From an uncultured Comamonas sp. (GTDB lineage: Bacteria > Pseudomonadota > Gammaproteobacteria > Burkholderiales > Burkholderiaceae_C): a DNA stretch of 64,000 nt. Below the pieces are notes generated by a model, which saw only the letters and a program-made list of their open reading frames with translations, searched no databases and had not been told where the DNA came from. Each line of letters starts with the position of its first letter. Positions within the stretch are counted from its first letter, which is position 1. The position numbers were made by a program, and so were the translations under genes. Shown here piece after piece: positions 50,301 through 58,029 of this stretch. Where the stretch lies: the NCBI GenBank assembly GCA_947306475.1, contig CAMZGS010000001.1, positions 310,001-374,000 on the forward strand, given 5' to 3'.

Positions 50301-50495
50301 TTTGGTCTGGTGCCACTGCTGCTGGCCACCGGCCCAGGCTCGGAAATCCAGCGCCCCCTGGCGATTGTGGTGATCGGTGGTCTGGTCAGCTCCACCGCGC
50401 TGACGCTGGTGCTGCTGCCCGTGCTGTACCGCCGTTTTGGTCAAACCCACGCCACCCCCTCCACGCCACACCTGTCCCAAGGAGGTGCCGCATGA
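47382..50495 (+). CDS. czcA: Heavy-metal efflux RND permease (CzcA/CusA family)
   Basis: Inner-membrane proton-driven pump of 1037 residues, with about 12 helices. N-terminus IEFSLRQRALVLLAVLALAG and KLPIDAYPDISPTQVKLI are the HME-RND signature. Helix 4 carries LGGLAIAIGMLVDAAVVVVENAV, in which Asp and Glu are the proton-relay residues; it lacks the DFGxxxDGA form of divalent CzcA, so it resembles other HME subgroups. Periplasmic repeats (TGSRGDVAVKLFGPDL; GVVIEPDRRTPIVVRG) and the C-terminal FIALLGIAVLNGLVLVTHFN follow. A SD-like GGAGAG precedes ATG 47382. Exact metal (Cu/Ag, Ni/Co or Zn) cannot be decided from sequence inspection. Overlaps the DUF3240 gene by 4 bases. Confidence 0.93.
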   Translation: MLSRLIEFSLRQRALVLLAVLALAGAGIASFLKLPIDAYPDISPTQVKLILKAPGMTPEEVESRVIAPLEMELLGVPRGVMLRSTAKYAIADITLDFAEGSDIYWARQQVAERYASVSDNLPAGVSGGLAPISTPLSDVFMFTLEGGGLSLEERRTLLDWTLRPALRTLPGVADVNVLGGQAKSFTVVPDRARLSAAGLSFADIATAIGQNNRNDGAGRLEAGENTLIVRAEGAIRNLQDLQQVVLRPGTATTPPILLSDVASVRTEGLTRYGAVSRDGTGETVQGIVVALRGADASTLVQAIRTRLDELAPSLPPGVQVVPFYDRSTLIARAVGTVESALMEATALVVVLLLLFLGELRAALVVALMLPLAALGTFLLMRLTGMSANLMSLGGLAIAIGMLVDAAVVVVENAVSRLDPTAPGAQLPRLHRIFAAAREVAVPVTSGILIICLTFMPLLTLQGLEGKLFVPVALTIVFALAVSLLLSLTLVPVLASLLLKEHAHSEPWVMRGALRLYTPLLESALRHPQRASAVALAALALGVAAYLGTGKAFMPTMDEGDILLQLQKPPSIGLQRSLEIDLAVQRAVGAAVPEVQHSIARVGSDELGLDPMGLNETDMFMQLAPHQEWRVADKEALSTEIRKVMEDFPGLEFGFTQPIEMRISEMLTGSRGDVAVKLFGPDLHTLGDLAQRMAASIEKVPGARDVLTQASDTVEYLQVQVDTQAAGRAGLAVTQIQDELRAQLEGVPAGVVIEPDRRTPIVVRGDAPLRTSAERFQDLRLARGDQGDIPLTALASIGITDGPVLVRRENGSRFALIQASVSGRDLVGFVAEARAAVARDVPLPPGYRVEWGGQFENQQRAAARLGLVVPVALALIFFVLFMTFGSVRQATLILGNVPFAMVGGMAALWLSGQYLSVPASVGFIALLGIAVLNGLVLVTHFNHLHALGLPMEQVVREGSLRRLRPVLMTASITAFGLVPLLLATGPGSEIQRPLAIVVIGGLVSSTALTLVLLPVLYRRFGQTHATPSTPHLSQGGAA

Positions 50496-50845
50496 GCACA
50501 TCCCAATACCCCACCGATACCGCAACCAATCCCTACCCCCCTACCGAATGGGTGCGTCTGAACCTGGTCTTCCCCCCCGCTTTGGAAGACGCCATCACCG
50601 ATGCCCTGATTGCCGATCCTTCCCTGCCCGGCTTCACCTTGCTGCAGGCCGAAGGGCACAGCAGCGACTTTGCCAACGCCACCATCCGCGAGCAGGTGCG
50701 TGGCCGCGTTGATAAGCGCCTGCTCTGGATCGTCACCGAACGCCAGCGTGTGGACGATCTGCTTGCTACCTTGCGCCAGCGCATCAACTCACGCGATGTG
50801 CGCTGGTGGCTGGAGCCTGTGCTTGCCGGAGGACGATTGGTATGA
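50492..50845 (+). CDS. DUF3240 family protein of the metal-efflux operon
   Basis: A 117-residue soluble protein with the DUF3240 pattern: VRLNLVFPPALEDAITDALIADPSLPGFTLLQAEGHS, IREQVRGRVDKRLLWIVTERQRVDDLLATLRQRI and VRWWLEPVLAGGRLV. The family has a PII-like ferredoxin fold and usually accompanies CzcA genes; a regulatory or metal-sensing role is suspected. Overlaps czcA (ATGA, 50492-50495) and czcC (50842-50845), so all four genes are translationally coupled. A strong AAGGAGG lies at 50479-50485. Confidence 0.88.
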   Translation: MSTSQYPTDTATNPYPPTEWVRLNLVFPPALEDAITDALIADPSLPGFTLLQAEGHSSDFANATIREQVRGRVDKRLLWIVTERQRVDDLLATLRQRINSRDVRWWLEPVLAGGRLV

Positions 50846-52107
50846 AGTTTTTCCCCTCTCTGAGCACCCTGGTGCTGGTCTGCGTTGCCACCTGCACCTC
50901 CTGGTCGGCCCTGGCGCAAGATGCCACTGCGCCCTGGCTGCCTGCACCTGCGCAGGTCGAGGCAGCCCTGCAGGCACATCCCCTGGTGCGAGCCGCCGCC
51001 GAGCGTGTGCAGGCAGCCAGAGCTACTAGGCATGCCCTGGACGTGGGCAGCCACGAGTTCCAGGCCGATGCAGTCCTGCAACGGCGCAATGTGCGCGACG
51101 AGCAGCGGCGCTTCAACGAATGGGAGCTGGGGCTGAGCCGCACCATCCGCCTGCCGCGCAAGGCCGCACTGGATCGGCAGATCGGCGACGGCACCTACCA
51201 CCTGGCTAGCTTGCGTCTGAAAGATGCCGAGCACCAGGTCGCACGGAGCCTGCTCGATGCCTGGACCAGCTGGCTGCGTGCCAGCGCCATGGCCGCCGAA
51301 GCCGCTGCGCAAAGTCAGCTGCTGGAGCGCGAGCGCGCAGCCCTGGCGCGTCGCCTGGCCCTGGGGGATGCCGCGCAGCGTGATATGGATGTGCTGGGGG
51401 CAGAATGTGCCGCTCAGGCAGCTCAGGTCCTGATGGCCCGCGATGCCCGGGAGGTCGCACGCCAGGCGCTGGTGTCGGGCTTTGCCCCGATTGCCGTGCC
51501 CGAGCAGCCCGCACCTTTGCCCGATCCGACCGATTGGCTGGACGACACCCAGGACTGGCGCGCGCGCATCGTTTCGGAAAGCGCCGCAGTGGCCATTGCC
51601 CAAGGCGTTAGCCATTTGCAGGCACGTACCGCCGAGCGGGCACGGGCCGAGCGCGCCCCGGATCCCACCGTTGGTGTGCGCGTCCTGTCCGACCGGGGCG
51701 GGCGCGAACGCACCGTGGGCGTGGTGCTGTCCGTCCCTCTGGGAACTTCATACCGCAGTGCCATTGCCAGCGCAGAAAGCGCCAACGCCCTTGCTGCCGA
51801 AGCCGAGGCTGCCAACATGCAACGCACCATCGAGCAGGAGGCATGGATGGCTGTGCAGGCAGCCCACAGCAAGCGCGCCCAGTGGCAGGCCCTGCAACAG
51901 GCACTGATGGCACAGAGCGCCGCCAGCCAGCGTACACGCACTGCCTGGGAATTGGGTGAAGCGCCGCTAAGCGAATACCTGCAGGCATTGCGCACCCTGC
52001 ACCAGACCCGTCTGGCGGCTGCCCAGGCCCAGGTGGATGCGCTGCAGGCTGCGTTGCGTGTGCGCATTGATGCCCATGCGCTGTGGCACTCCGGAGCTGA
52101 TATGTGA
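50842..52107 (+). CDS. czcC: Outer-membrane efflux protein (CzcC/TolC-like)
   Basis: A 421-residue TolC-superfamily channel. Signal peptide KFFPSLSTLVLVCVATCTSWSALAQ with cleavage near Ala-Gln; then two repeats of OEP helices (QVEAALQAHPLVRAAAERVQAARATR; LDVGSHEFQADAVLQRRN; a second repeat SAAVAIAQGVSHLQARTAER, DPTVGVRVLSDRGGRERTVGVVLSVPL) as in CzcC. Start ATG 50842 is chosen for the signal peptide; the ORF-track start at 50806 overlaps the previous gene. An unusual last position in the operon: CzcC is often first. The IS element begins about 22 bases after its stop. Confidence 0.88.
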   Translation: MKFFPSLSTLVLVCVATCTSWSALAQDATAPWLPAPAQVEAALQAHPLVRAAAERVQAARATRHALDVGSHEFQADAVLQRRNVRDEQRRFNEWELGLSRTIRLPRKAALDRQIGDGTYHLASLRLKDAEHQVARSLLDAWTSWLRASAMAAEAAAQSQLLERERAALARRLALGDAAQRDMDVLGAECAAQAAQVLMARDAREVARQALVSGFAPIAVPEQPAPLPDPTDWLDDTQDWRARIVSESAAVAIAQGVSHLQARTAERARAERAPDPTVGVRVLSDRGGRERTVGVVLSVPLGTSYRSAIASAESANALAAEAEAANMQRTIEQEAWMAVQAAHSKRAQWQALQQALMAQSAASQRTRTAWELGEAPLSEYLQALRTLHQTRLAAAQAQVDALQAALRVRIDAHALWHSGADM

Positions 52108-52128
52108 ATCGACTTTCCTAGATAGTCG

Positions 52129-53384
52129 GCCCTGAAATATTCATTTCAAGCCTGAGAGAGCCTGCCAGCGCCAAAGGTCAGCCGGTTGGCCAGGGTTGAT
52201 CGGCCATCAGCAGCCCAAGAGCGCATGCCCATCACAGCGGCCAGCCAAGAACGCCCCTGCGTGCTGGCCTGCTGCAGGCACAACAAAATGGTTGTGAGGA
52301 AGGTAACCCCCTTCCTGGCGATCATGCGCAGCAGCCACTTGATGTTGTAGCCGGCCGCGCACAGCACCGCGTGCAGGCGGTCGCCCTGTTCGCCCTTGAG
52401 GTGGCAGCGACCCATGCGGTGATCGGCCTTGAGGTGCCCGATGATGGGTTCAATAGCCTGGCGCCGCCTGAGCAGCTTTCTTTCCTGCTCACTGATCCGC
52501 TTGGCCTTGCCTTTGCTGATGCAGTCCACCTCCGGGGCATGCCAGGCATACAGCTTGGGCTGTCCATCCACCGCCTTGCGCTGGCCGCTCTGGGCCACGA
52601 TGCGCGCGGCCTTGCGGCCCAGCTCCTTGCCTTCCTTGGCAAAGGTCTGCTTCAAGTCGATGCCGGCACCCTTGGCTGCTTCGACCAGCTTGACCCTGGC
52701 TGTCTCCAGCAGGCGGCTGTCGGTGGGGTGCGCAATCGCCTTGTGCTGCACCGTGCTGTCCACGATCACGCGGGTCAGCTCCTGCGGCTTGATCAGCTTG
52801 ATCTCAAGCGCCACGTTGATCGTCTGTGCCAGAAGTTCTTCCACGCCTTCTTCGCCGAGCAACTGGCGGAACTTGACCAGGGTGGTGGCGTCGCAGGGAC
52901 GCTGGTGTTCAAAGTACGCCTGGCCTGAGAAGAACTGCCAGGTCGGCGTCTCGCCCCAGCGGTCAACGACACCTTCATCGGACTCGTTGAACGCGTGCTT
53001 GAGGTACAGCAGCGAGACCATGATGCGCAGCGCCACGCGCGGGCGCCCGGCCTTGCTGGCCGCAGCCTGGCGCTGGGGCTTCTCGCCGAACAAATCCAGA
53101 TCGGGCATGGCCTGCCCGGCGTGGGCCTTGCGCACCAGCAGGTGGGCCACCCGCGCCTCGATCTCCTGCCAGGGCATGCGCGAAGACAGCACCGCCAGCG
53201 GATGGCGCAGATCGATCATCTGGTCGATGCGCGAGCGGAAGAAATCGTCGGTGGCGGGGCAGGTGAACATCACGGCACGAAACTCCCAGAAATCAAGGCG
53301 GATGCGCTATCAGAACGGGAGAAATTATACGCCGGAATGAAGAAAATATTCAGCAAAATCAATGGCTTACGAATAAATCAGGGG
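52129..53384 (-). mobile_element. IS5-family insertion sequence
   Basis: An element of about 1.26 kb. Terminal inverted repeats are imperfect: left GCCCTGAAATATTCATTT (52129-52146) and right, read inwards, CCCCTGATTTATTCGTAA (53384 back to 53367), agreeing at about 13 of 18 bases. The outer four-base target duplication could not be identified. It is shorter than full IS5-group elements because the transposase has internal deletions. It lies between the czcC stop and the GGDEF/EAL gene stop without disrupting either. Confidence 0.75.
52146..53270 (-). CDS. IS5-family transposase, internally deleted and probably inactive
   Basis: A 374-residue DDE-type transposase starting at ATG 53270 (the GTG just before it would add one residue). 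Intact N-terminal parts are RVALRIMVSLLYLKHAFNES, YFEHQRPCDATTLVKFRQLL and the first catalytic Asp in RVIVDSTVQHKAIAHPTDS; the C-terminal catalytic Glu motif RRRQAIEPIIGHLKADHRM, then LHAVLCAAGYNIKWLLR, is present. Between them relatives have about 140 more residues, including the second catalytic Asp (DLGYRG-like). Here the text jumps from KELGRKA to ARIVAQSGQRK and from CISKGKAKR to ISEQERKLL. The second Asp is missing, so it should not transpose unaided. The comparison is from memory of relatives. Confidence 0.8.
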   Translation of the reverse strand: MFTCPATDDFFRSRIDQMIDLRHPLAVLSSRMPWQEIEARVAHLLVRKAHAGQAMPDLDLFGEKPQRQAAASKAGRPRVALRIMVSLLYLKHAFNESDEGVVDRWGETPTWQFFSGQAYFEHQRPCDATTLVKFRQLLGEEGVEELLAQTINVALEIKLIKPQELTRVIVDSTVQHKAIAHPTDSRLLETARVKLVEAAKGAGIDLKQTFAKEGKELGRKAARIVAQSGQRKAVDGQPKLYAWHAPEVDCISKGKAKRISEQERKLLRRRQAIEPIIGHLKADHRMGRCHLKGEQGDRLHAVLCAAGYNIKWLLRMIARKGVTFLTTILLCLQQASTQGRSWLAAVMGMRSWAADGRSTLANRLTFGAGRLSQA

Positions 53385-53387
53385 CAG

Positions 53388-55964
53388 CTACGCATCCCCT
53401 TGCCTGGCCAGCCAGCCCGGCAGATCCTGTGGCGCCATGGGTTTGGCAAACCAGTAACCCTGCACCACGTGGTAGCCCTGGGCTTGCAGAATGTCCTTTT
53501 GTGCAGCGGTTTCCACCCCTTCAGCAACCACCTTCAACCCCAGGCTGGTGCCAATCCCCAGGATGGCCGCGCTGAGCGAGCGTGCTGCTGGCGCATGTTC
53601 CAGGTCGGCCACAAAACTACGGTCAAGCTTGAGCTCCGTAATGGGCAGGCGCCGCAGATAGCTCAGGCTGGAGTAGCCCGTACCAAAATCGTCCATGGAC
53701 AGACGCACGCCCAGGGCATGCAGCCGCTCGATGGTTTGCAGGGTGAAGTTGTCGCTGTCGAGCAGAATGCTTTCGGTCAGCTCCACCATCAGGTCCGCTG
53801 CCTGCAGGCCATGGCGCTCCAGCGCCTGCGCCACGATGGCGGGCAACTCCGGATTGTGGAAGTTGGAAGCGGAGAGGTTGACCGCCACCACCGGCACTTG
53901 CACCCCTTCCCGACGCCATTGCGCCAGTTGCCGGCAAGCCTCGTCCAGTGCCCAGCGGCTCAAGGTACCCATCAGGCCGCATTCTTCGGCCAGGGGGATG
54001 AAGCGGGCCGGTGAAATGAATCCCAGAGCTGGATGCTGCCAGCGCGCAAGTGCTTCCAGGCCGTACAGCTTGCCTGTCGCCAGTTCGATCTGTGGCTGGT
54101 AGTACAGCTGCAAGCCTCCAGTCTGCAAGGCTTCTCGCAATGCCTTTTCCAGGGCGAGGCGTTCCTCGGCGGTGCGGCTCAGTTCCAGGCTGAAAAAGCC
54201 GATCCGGCCCGGGCCTTCCCCTTTGACCTGCTGCAAGGCTATTTCGGCACGATGCAGCAGGCTGGTCATGGTGGTGCCGTCTTGCGGGTACATGGCCACC
54301 CCCATGCTGACGCTCAGATCCACCTGGGCATGCGATAGCTGCAGCGGTCGCATCAAACGGGCCTGCCAGCGCTCGATCAGGGCATTGACTTCTTCTTCGG
54401 GGCCTAGTGGCAACGCCACGATGAACTCATCCCCAGGCAGACGCCCTGCCACACCACTTTGGCGCACCAGTTTCTGGATGCGCGCGGCCACTTCGCGCAG
54501 GAGCGCATCGCCTGTGGCATGCCCCAGGGAATCGTTGATGTGCTTGAAGTGGTCCAGATCCGCATGCAGGACCGCCACGCGCAGGCCTGTCTGTTGTGCC
54601 GAGTCCAGCAGCTGCGCCATCCTGGTCTCGAACAGGCTGCGATTGGGCAGGCCGGTGACGGTGTCATAAAACGCCAGTTGCTGGATGCGCTGGCGCGACT
54701 GCTCCCGCTCCATGGCCAGGGCGCACAGGTCCGTACACGCCTGCACCAGCTGTTGATGAAAGCTGGATGCCACAAACGGCCCATTTTCGCGGTAGTAGAA
54801 GGCAAAGGTTCCCAGCACCTTGCCGTCCGGCTGCAGGATGGGTGTGGACCAGCAGACGTTGAAGCCCAGCGGCAGGATCAGATGCTTGAAATCTGCCCAC
54901 AACGGATCGGTCGAAATATCGGTGACCAGGACCGGGCTCTTGCGCCAGGCAGCAGTGCCGCAGGAGCCCACCTGCGGGCCAATGGCCACGCCATCGAGCT
55001 GCGAGGAGTAGCTGAACGGCAGACTGGGGCTGGACAGGGGGTGCAGCAGCCCTTGCTCGTCCACCGCCAGAATGGAGGCGGCCACTTCCGGGGCCAGGCG
55101 CTCGACTTCCTCACACACCACCTCCAGCACCTGCACCAACGGCAGGTCCCGCGACATGGCCTGCAGCGCACGGTGGTGCAGCACTTCGTGGATTTTGGTT
55201 TTGGTGATGTCCAGCAGCACCGACACCGTATAGGCCCATTGCCCCTGGGCATCCATCACGGGGTTGCACATGATCTTGCACCAGTAACGTCGGCCGCCCT
55301 TGCCTGTCACAACCTCTTCCATCTGGGCAGGTCGCCCCTGGCGCATATCGCTGCGTAAGCGCTCAAACAGCTCTACCGGGGTCTGCTGCACGAGCAGTTC
55401 CAACATCTTCTGGTTCCGGATTTCGTGCAACGCCCAGCCAAACATGCGTTGAAATCCGTCATTGCTGTAAACCACCCGCGACTGCGCGTTGGTGATCACA
55501 ATCGCTGCATCGGTGGTATCCGCCACCAGGGACAGGCGCCACAGATGGTCCTGCCGGGCCAGCTCCGTACGCTTGCTCTGCGTGACATCGGTAGCCACCA
55601 TCATGATGCGTGTGACAACGCCCTGCTGGTTGCTTACCGGGGCATACAGCACCTCCAGCCAGCAGCGATTGCCGTTGCCGCACACACGCTCCACCACCCC
55701 CGAAAACTCGTGGCCTGCACACAGCGACTGCCACATGGCGGCGTAGGCCGGACTTTGCACCAATCCTTCCGGGCACAACTGGGCATGCTGCAGGGTGCTC
55801 AGTTGCGCCGGTGCCAAATGCAGCAGCGTCTGGTATTTGGCATTGGCAAAGAGGAGCTGTCCATCCAGCGCAAATTCCGCCAGTGCCATGGCATTGTCAA
55901 AGGCGCTTCGCCGATCTTCCTGCTGTGCAGCAGTTTCGGAGTGGCTGACGAAGGATGAAGGCAT
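53388..55964 (-). CDS. PAS-PAS-GAF-GGDEF-EAL c-di-GMP signalling protein
   Basis: A soluble 858-residue signalling protein. Two PAS domains (about 15-140 and 150-260; ALDGQLLFANAKYQTLL; TDAAIVITNAQSRVVYSNDG), a GAF domain (about 285-430; LDGVAIGPQVGSCGTAAWRK), then GGDEF (about 440-600) and EAL (about 615-855). The cyclase motif is degenerate, GRLPGDEF instead of GGDEF, so cyclase activity is doubtful. The EAL part keeps LEALARWQHP, VNLSASNF, ELTES, MDDFGTGYSSLSYL, KLDRSFV and AEGVET, so phosphodiesterase activity is plausible. The start ATG 55964 has AGGAG seven bases upstream; the track's longer start is unsupported. The stop is just outside the IS. Confidence 0.92.
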   Translation of the reverse strand: MPSSFVSHSETAAQQEDRRSAFDNAMALAEFALDGQLLFANAKYQTLLHLAPAQLSTLQHAQLCPEGLVQSPAYAAMWQSLCAGHEFSGVVERVCGNGNRCWLEVLYAPVSNQQGVVTRIMMVATDVTQSKRTELARQDHLWRLSLVADTTDAAIVITNAQSRVVYSNDGFQRMFGWALHEIRNQKMLELLVQQTPVELFERLRSDMRQGRPAQMEEVVTGKGGRRYWCKIMCNPVMDAQGQWAYTVSVLLDITKTKIHEVLHHRALQAMSRDLPLVQVLEVVCEEVERLAPEVAASILAVDEQGLLHPLSSPSLPFSYSSQLDGVAIGPQVGSCGTAAWRKSPVLVTDISTDPLWADFKHLILPLGFNVCWSTPILQPDGKVLGTFAFYYRENGPFVASSFHQQLVQACTDLCALAMEREQSRQRIQQLAFYDTVTGLPNRSLFETRMAQLLDSAQQTGLRVAVLHADLDHFKHINDSLGHATGDALLREVAARIQKLVRQSGVAGRLPGDEFIVALPLGPEEEVNALIERWQARLMRPLQLSHAQVDLSVSMGVAMYPQDGTTMTSLLHRAEIALQQVKGEGPGRIGFFSLELSRTAEERLALEKALREALQTGGLQLYYQPQIELATGKLYGLEALARWQHPALGFISPARFIPLAEECGLMGTLSRWALDEACRQLAQWRREGVQVPVVAVNLSASNFHNPELPAIVAQALERHGLQAADLMVELTESILLDSDNFTLQTIERLHALGVRLSMDDFGTGYSSLSYLRRLPITELKLDRSFVADLEHAPAARSLSAAILGIGTSLGLKVVAEGVETAAQKDILQAQGYHVVQGYWFAKPMAPQDLPGWLARQGDA

Positions 55965-56119
55965 GCAAGGACTCCTGTTTGACCGTGCCCCAGCAAGAAT
56001 CCAGCGCAACGCTGGATCTGCATGGTTGATGGATTGTGCAGTCTTTGGAATTTCCCGGGCGTCGCCTCCCAAGAACGAGACACCGTGGTGCACTTTCAAG
56101 TGCCGCAGAGACCATCCCT

Positions 56120-56136
56120 CGCACCCGCTTGGTGCA
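56120..56136 (+). promoter_or_regulatory. NtrC-like binding site upstream of amtB
   Basis: CGCACC-N5-GGTGCA, one mismatch from the NtrC consensus TGCACC-N5-GGTGCA, centred about 65 bases upstream of the sigma54 -24 element, a usual enhancer spacing. A second, less perfect site (TGCAC-N6-GTGC, 56089-56103) lies upstream. Confidence 0.7.
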
Positions 56137-56186
56137 TCAGGATGCTTTCGCCCTTCAGGGCAAGCCCTTGGTTGTTGTGGATGTGT

Positions 56187-56202
56187 TGGCATGGTTTTTG
56201 CA
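56187..56202 (+). promoter_or_regulatory. Sigma54 (RpoN) promoter of amtB
   Basis: TGGCATGGTTTTTGCA fits TGGCAYG-N4-TTGCA exactly, with GG at -24 and GC at -12. Transcription would begin near 56214, and GGAGGG at 56228-56233 precedes the amtB ATG at 56243. Confidence 0.9.
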
Positions 56203-56242
56203 AGACCGGTGGCATTCGTAACAAACCGGAGGGTGCATCAGC

Positions 56243-57589
56243 ATGCGAGAGGCGCTACGCAACACAGGGTTGGTCGGAATATGGGGATGGGGGGCGCTGG
56301 CGCCGGCCTGGGCACAGGCGTCTGCCGATGCCGCGGCACAGGCGCTCAGCAAGCCATCGCTGGTGCCGCTGGATGCCATCGACTCGGCCCATACGGGCTG
56401 GATGCTGGTGGCCACCGTACTGGTGTTGCTGATGACGCTGCCCGGCATTGCACTGTTTTACGCCGGCATGGTGCGGCGCAAGAACGTGCTCAACACCATG
56501 GCCAGCGTGGTGGTGATTGCTGCGCTGGTGAGCGTGTGGTGGTTTGTTGCCGGTTACTCCTGGGCCTTCACGCCCGGCACGGCCTGGTTGGGCGGCATGG
56601 ACCGCATGGGGCTGAGCGGCATGGACTACGACATGAAGGCAGGTCTGGTGGCCGTGAGCCACATCGCCCCGCACCTGCCGGAGTCGGTGTACGCCATGTT
56701 CCAGCTGTCGTTTGCCATCATCACCGCCGCGCTGATCGTCGGTGCCTTTGTCGAGCGCATGCGCTTTTCGGCGCTGGTGATCTTCATCAGCCTGTGGACG
56801 CTGTTTGTCTATGCACCGATTGCCCACTGGGTCTGGGAGCCCGGCGGCTGGCTGGCACGGCTGGGCGCGCTGGACTACGCCGGTGGTGCCGTGGTGCACG
56901 TCAACGCCGGCATGGCCGGGCTGGCCTGTGCCTGGCTGCTGGGGCCGCGCCGTGGCTATGGCCGGGAGCCGTTTGCGCCCTACAACCTGGGCTGGACCAT
57001 GATGGGCTCGGCGCTGCTGTGGATTGGCTGGTTTGGCTTCAACGCCGGTTCGGCGCTGGTGGCCGATGGTCGCGCCGGCCTGGCCCTGCTGGTCACGCAC
57101 GTGGCCGCTGCGGCAGGTGCCATCGGCTGGATGGTGGCGGAACTGGTGGTGCGAGGCCGCGCCTCGCTGCTGGGGTTGTGCTCGGGCCTGGTGGCCGGTC
57201 TGGTGGCCATCACCCCCAGCGCCGGGTATGTGACGCCGCGTGCCGCACTGGTCATTGGTCTGGTGGCTGGCTTGGTGTGCTACTGGGGCGCCACGGGCCT
57301 CAAGCGCCTGCTGCGTGCGGACGACTCGCTCGATGTGTTTGGCGTGCACGGCATCGGTGGCGTGGTGGGCTCGCTGCTCACCGGCGTGTTTGCCAGCCGC
57401 TCCATTGGCGGCGTGGATGCCAGCGTGCTGACCCAGGCCGTGGGCGTGGGCGTGGTGATGGTCTTCAGTCTGGTGGGTACCGCCGTGCTGCTGTGCATCA
57501 CGGGGCTGGTGGTGAACCTGCGTGTGGACGAGGCCAGCGAATACGACGGTCTGGACATTGCGCAGCACCGGGAACATCTGAGCAGCTGA
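56243..57589 (+). CDS. amtB: Ammonium transporter AmtB
   Basis: An 11-helix ammonia channel, 448 residues with an N-terminal signal-like segment (GWGALAPAWA-QASA). Helix 1 WMLVATVLVLLMTLPGIALFYAGMVRRKN is diagnostic; the twin pore histidines lie in DYAGGAVVHVNAGMAGL and DVFGVHGIGGVVGSLLTG. FGFNAGSALV and the cytoplasmic tail VNLRVDEASEYDGLDIAQHREHL (typical PII-interacting region) follow. A sigma54 promoter with an NtrC-like site precedes it. No glnK gene is next to it, in contrast to the usual glnK-amtB pair, so the PII partner must be encoded elsewhere. Confidence 0.96.
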   Translation: MREALRNTGLVGIWGWGALAPAWAQASADAAAQALSKPSLVPLDAIDSAHTGWMLVATVLVLLMTLPGIALFYAGMVRRKNVLNTMASVVVIAALVSVWWFVAGYSWAFTPGTAWLGGMDRMGLSGMDYDMKAGLVAVSHIAPHLPESVYAMFQLSFAIITAALIVGAFVERMRFSALVIFISLWTLFVYAPIAHWVWEPGGWLARLGALDYAGGAVVHVNAGMAGLACAWLLGPRRGYGREPFAPYNLGWTMMGSALLWIGWFGFNAGSALVADGRAGLALLVTHVAAAAGAIGWMVAELVVRGRASLLGLCSGLVAGLVAITPSAGYVTPRAALVIGLVAGLVCYWGATGLKRLLRADDSLDVFGVHGIGGVVGSLLTGVFASRSIGGVDASVLTQAVGVGVVMVFSLVGTAVLLCITGLVVNLRVDEASEYDGLDIAQHREHLSS

Positions 57590-57617
57590 CACTCAGCTGA
57601 GAAAGTGGTGGCATTCG

Positions 57618-57926
57618 ATGGAAAAGAGATTGGCCATTGCCGCACATCTGCATGTGCTGCTGCGCCGCAAGGTCGGGCGCGTGACCGACACCGAATGGAT
57701 GGCCAGCAACAGCGAATACGCCCAGGCCATCGTGCGCCTGGCGCGTGAACACGGTCGTGAAGAAGGCATGCACGATCTGGTGGAGTGGGCCGACAGGCTG
57801 GAGCAGGCAATGGGCCTGGGCCAGCCCGAGCTGCGGGGGCAGCCACCGCAGGCGGATACCCCCCGGGCTGGCGAACCCGAGGCATCACGCCCCGAGGTGC
57901 TGCGCTACGTGGGCGGCATTCGCTAG
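57618..57926 (+). CDS. Hypothetical protein downstream of amtB
   Basis: I do not recognise the family. The 102-residue protein is soluble, helical in its first 65 residues (MEKRLAIAAHLHVLLRRKVG; IVRLAREHGREEGMHDLVEW) and Pro/Gly-rich afterwards, without membrane segments. It starts ATG 57618, 28 bases after the amtB stop. It could share the nitrogen-regulated transcript, but codon patterns alone are the support. Confidence 0.55.
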   Translation: MEKRLAIAAHLHVLLRRKVGRVTDTEWMASNSEYAQAIVRLAREHGREEGMHDLVEWADRLEQAMGLGQPELRGQPPQADTPRAGEPEASRPEVLRYVGGIR

Positions 57927-58029
57927 GCTGCAGGCATGGCGGTTGCACGGAGCCGTCGCTGATACGTCTGCACCGATTGCCCACGGCCACTAAGATGGCG
58001 TCCCTTACGTTGAGGGCGAAAGCAGCAGC

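Noticed and set aside
47334-50525. 1063-residue ORF on the minus strand opposite czcA
   Set aside because: Shadow of the RND permease gene, His/Gln-rich without family motifs; czcA on the plus strand has all expected domains.
52121-53392. Target-site duplication of the IS
   Set aside because: No matching 4-bp or longer direct repeat could be found beside the two terminal repeats.
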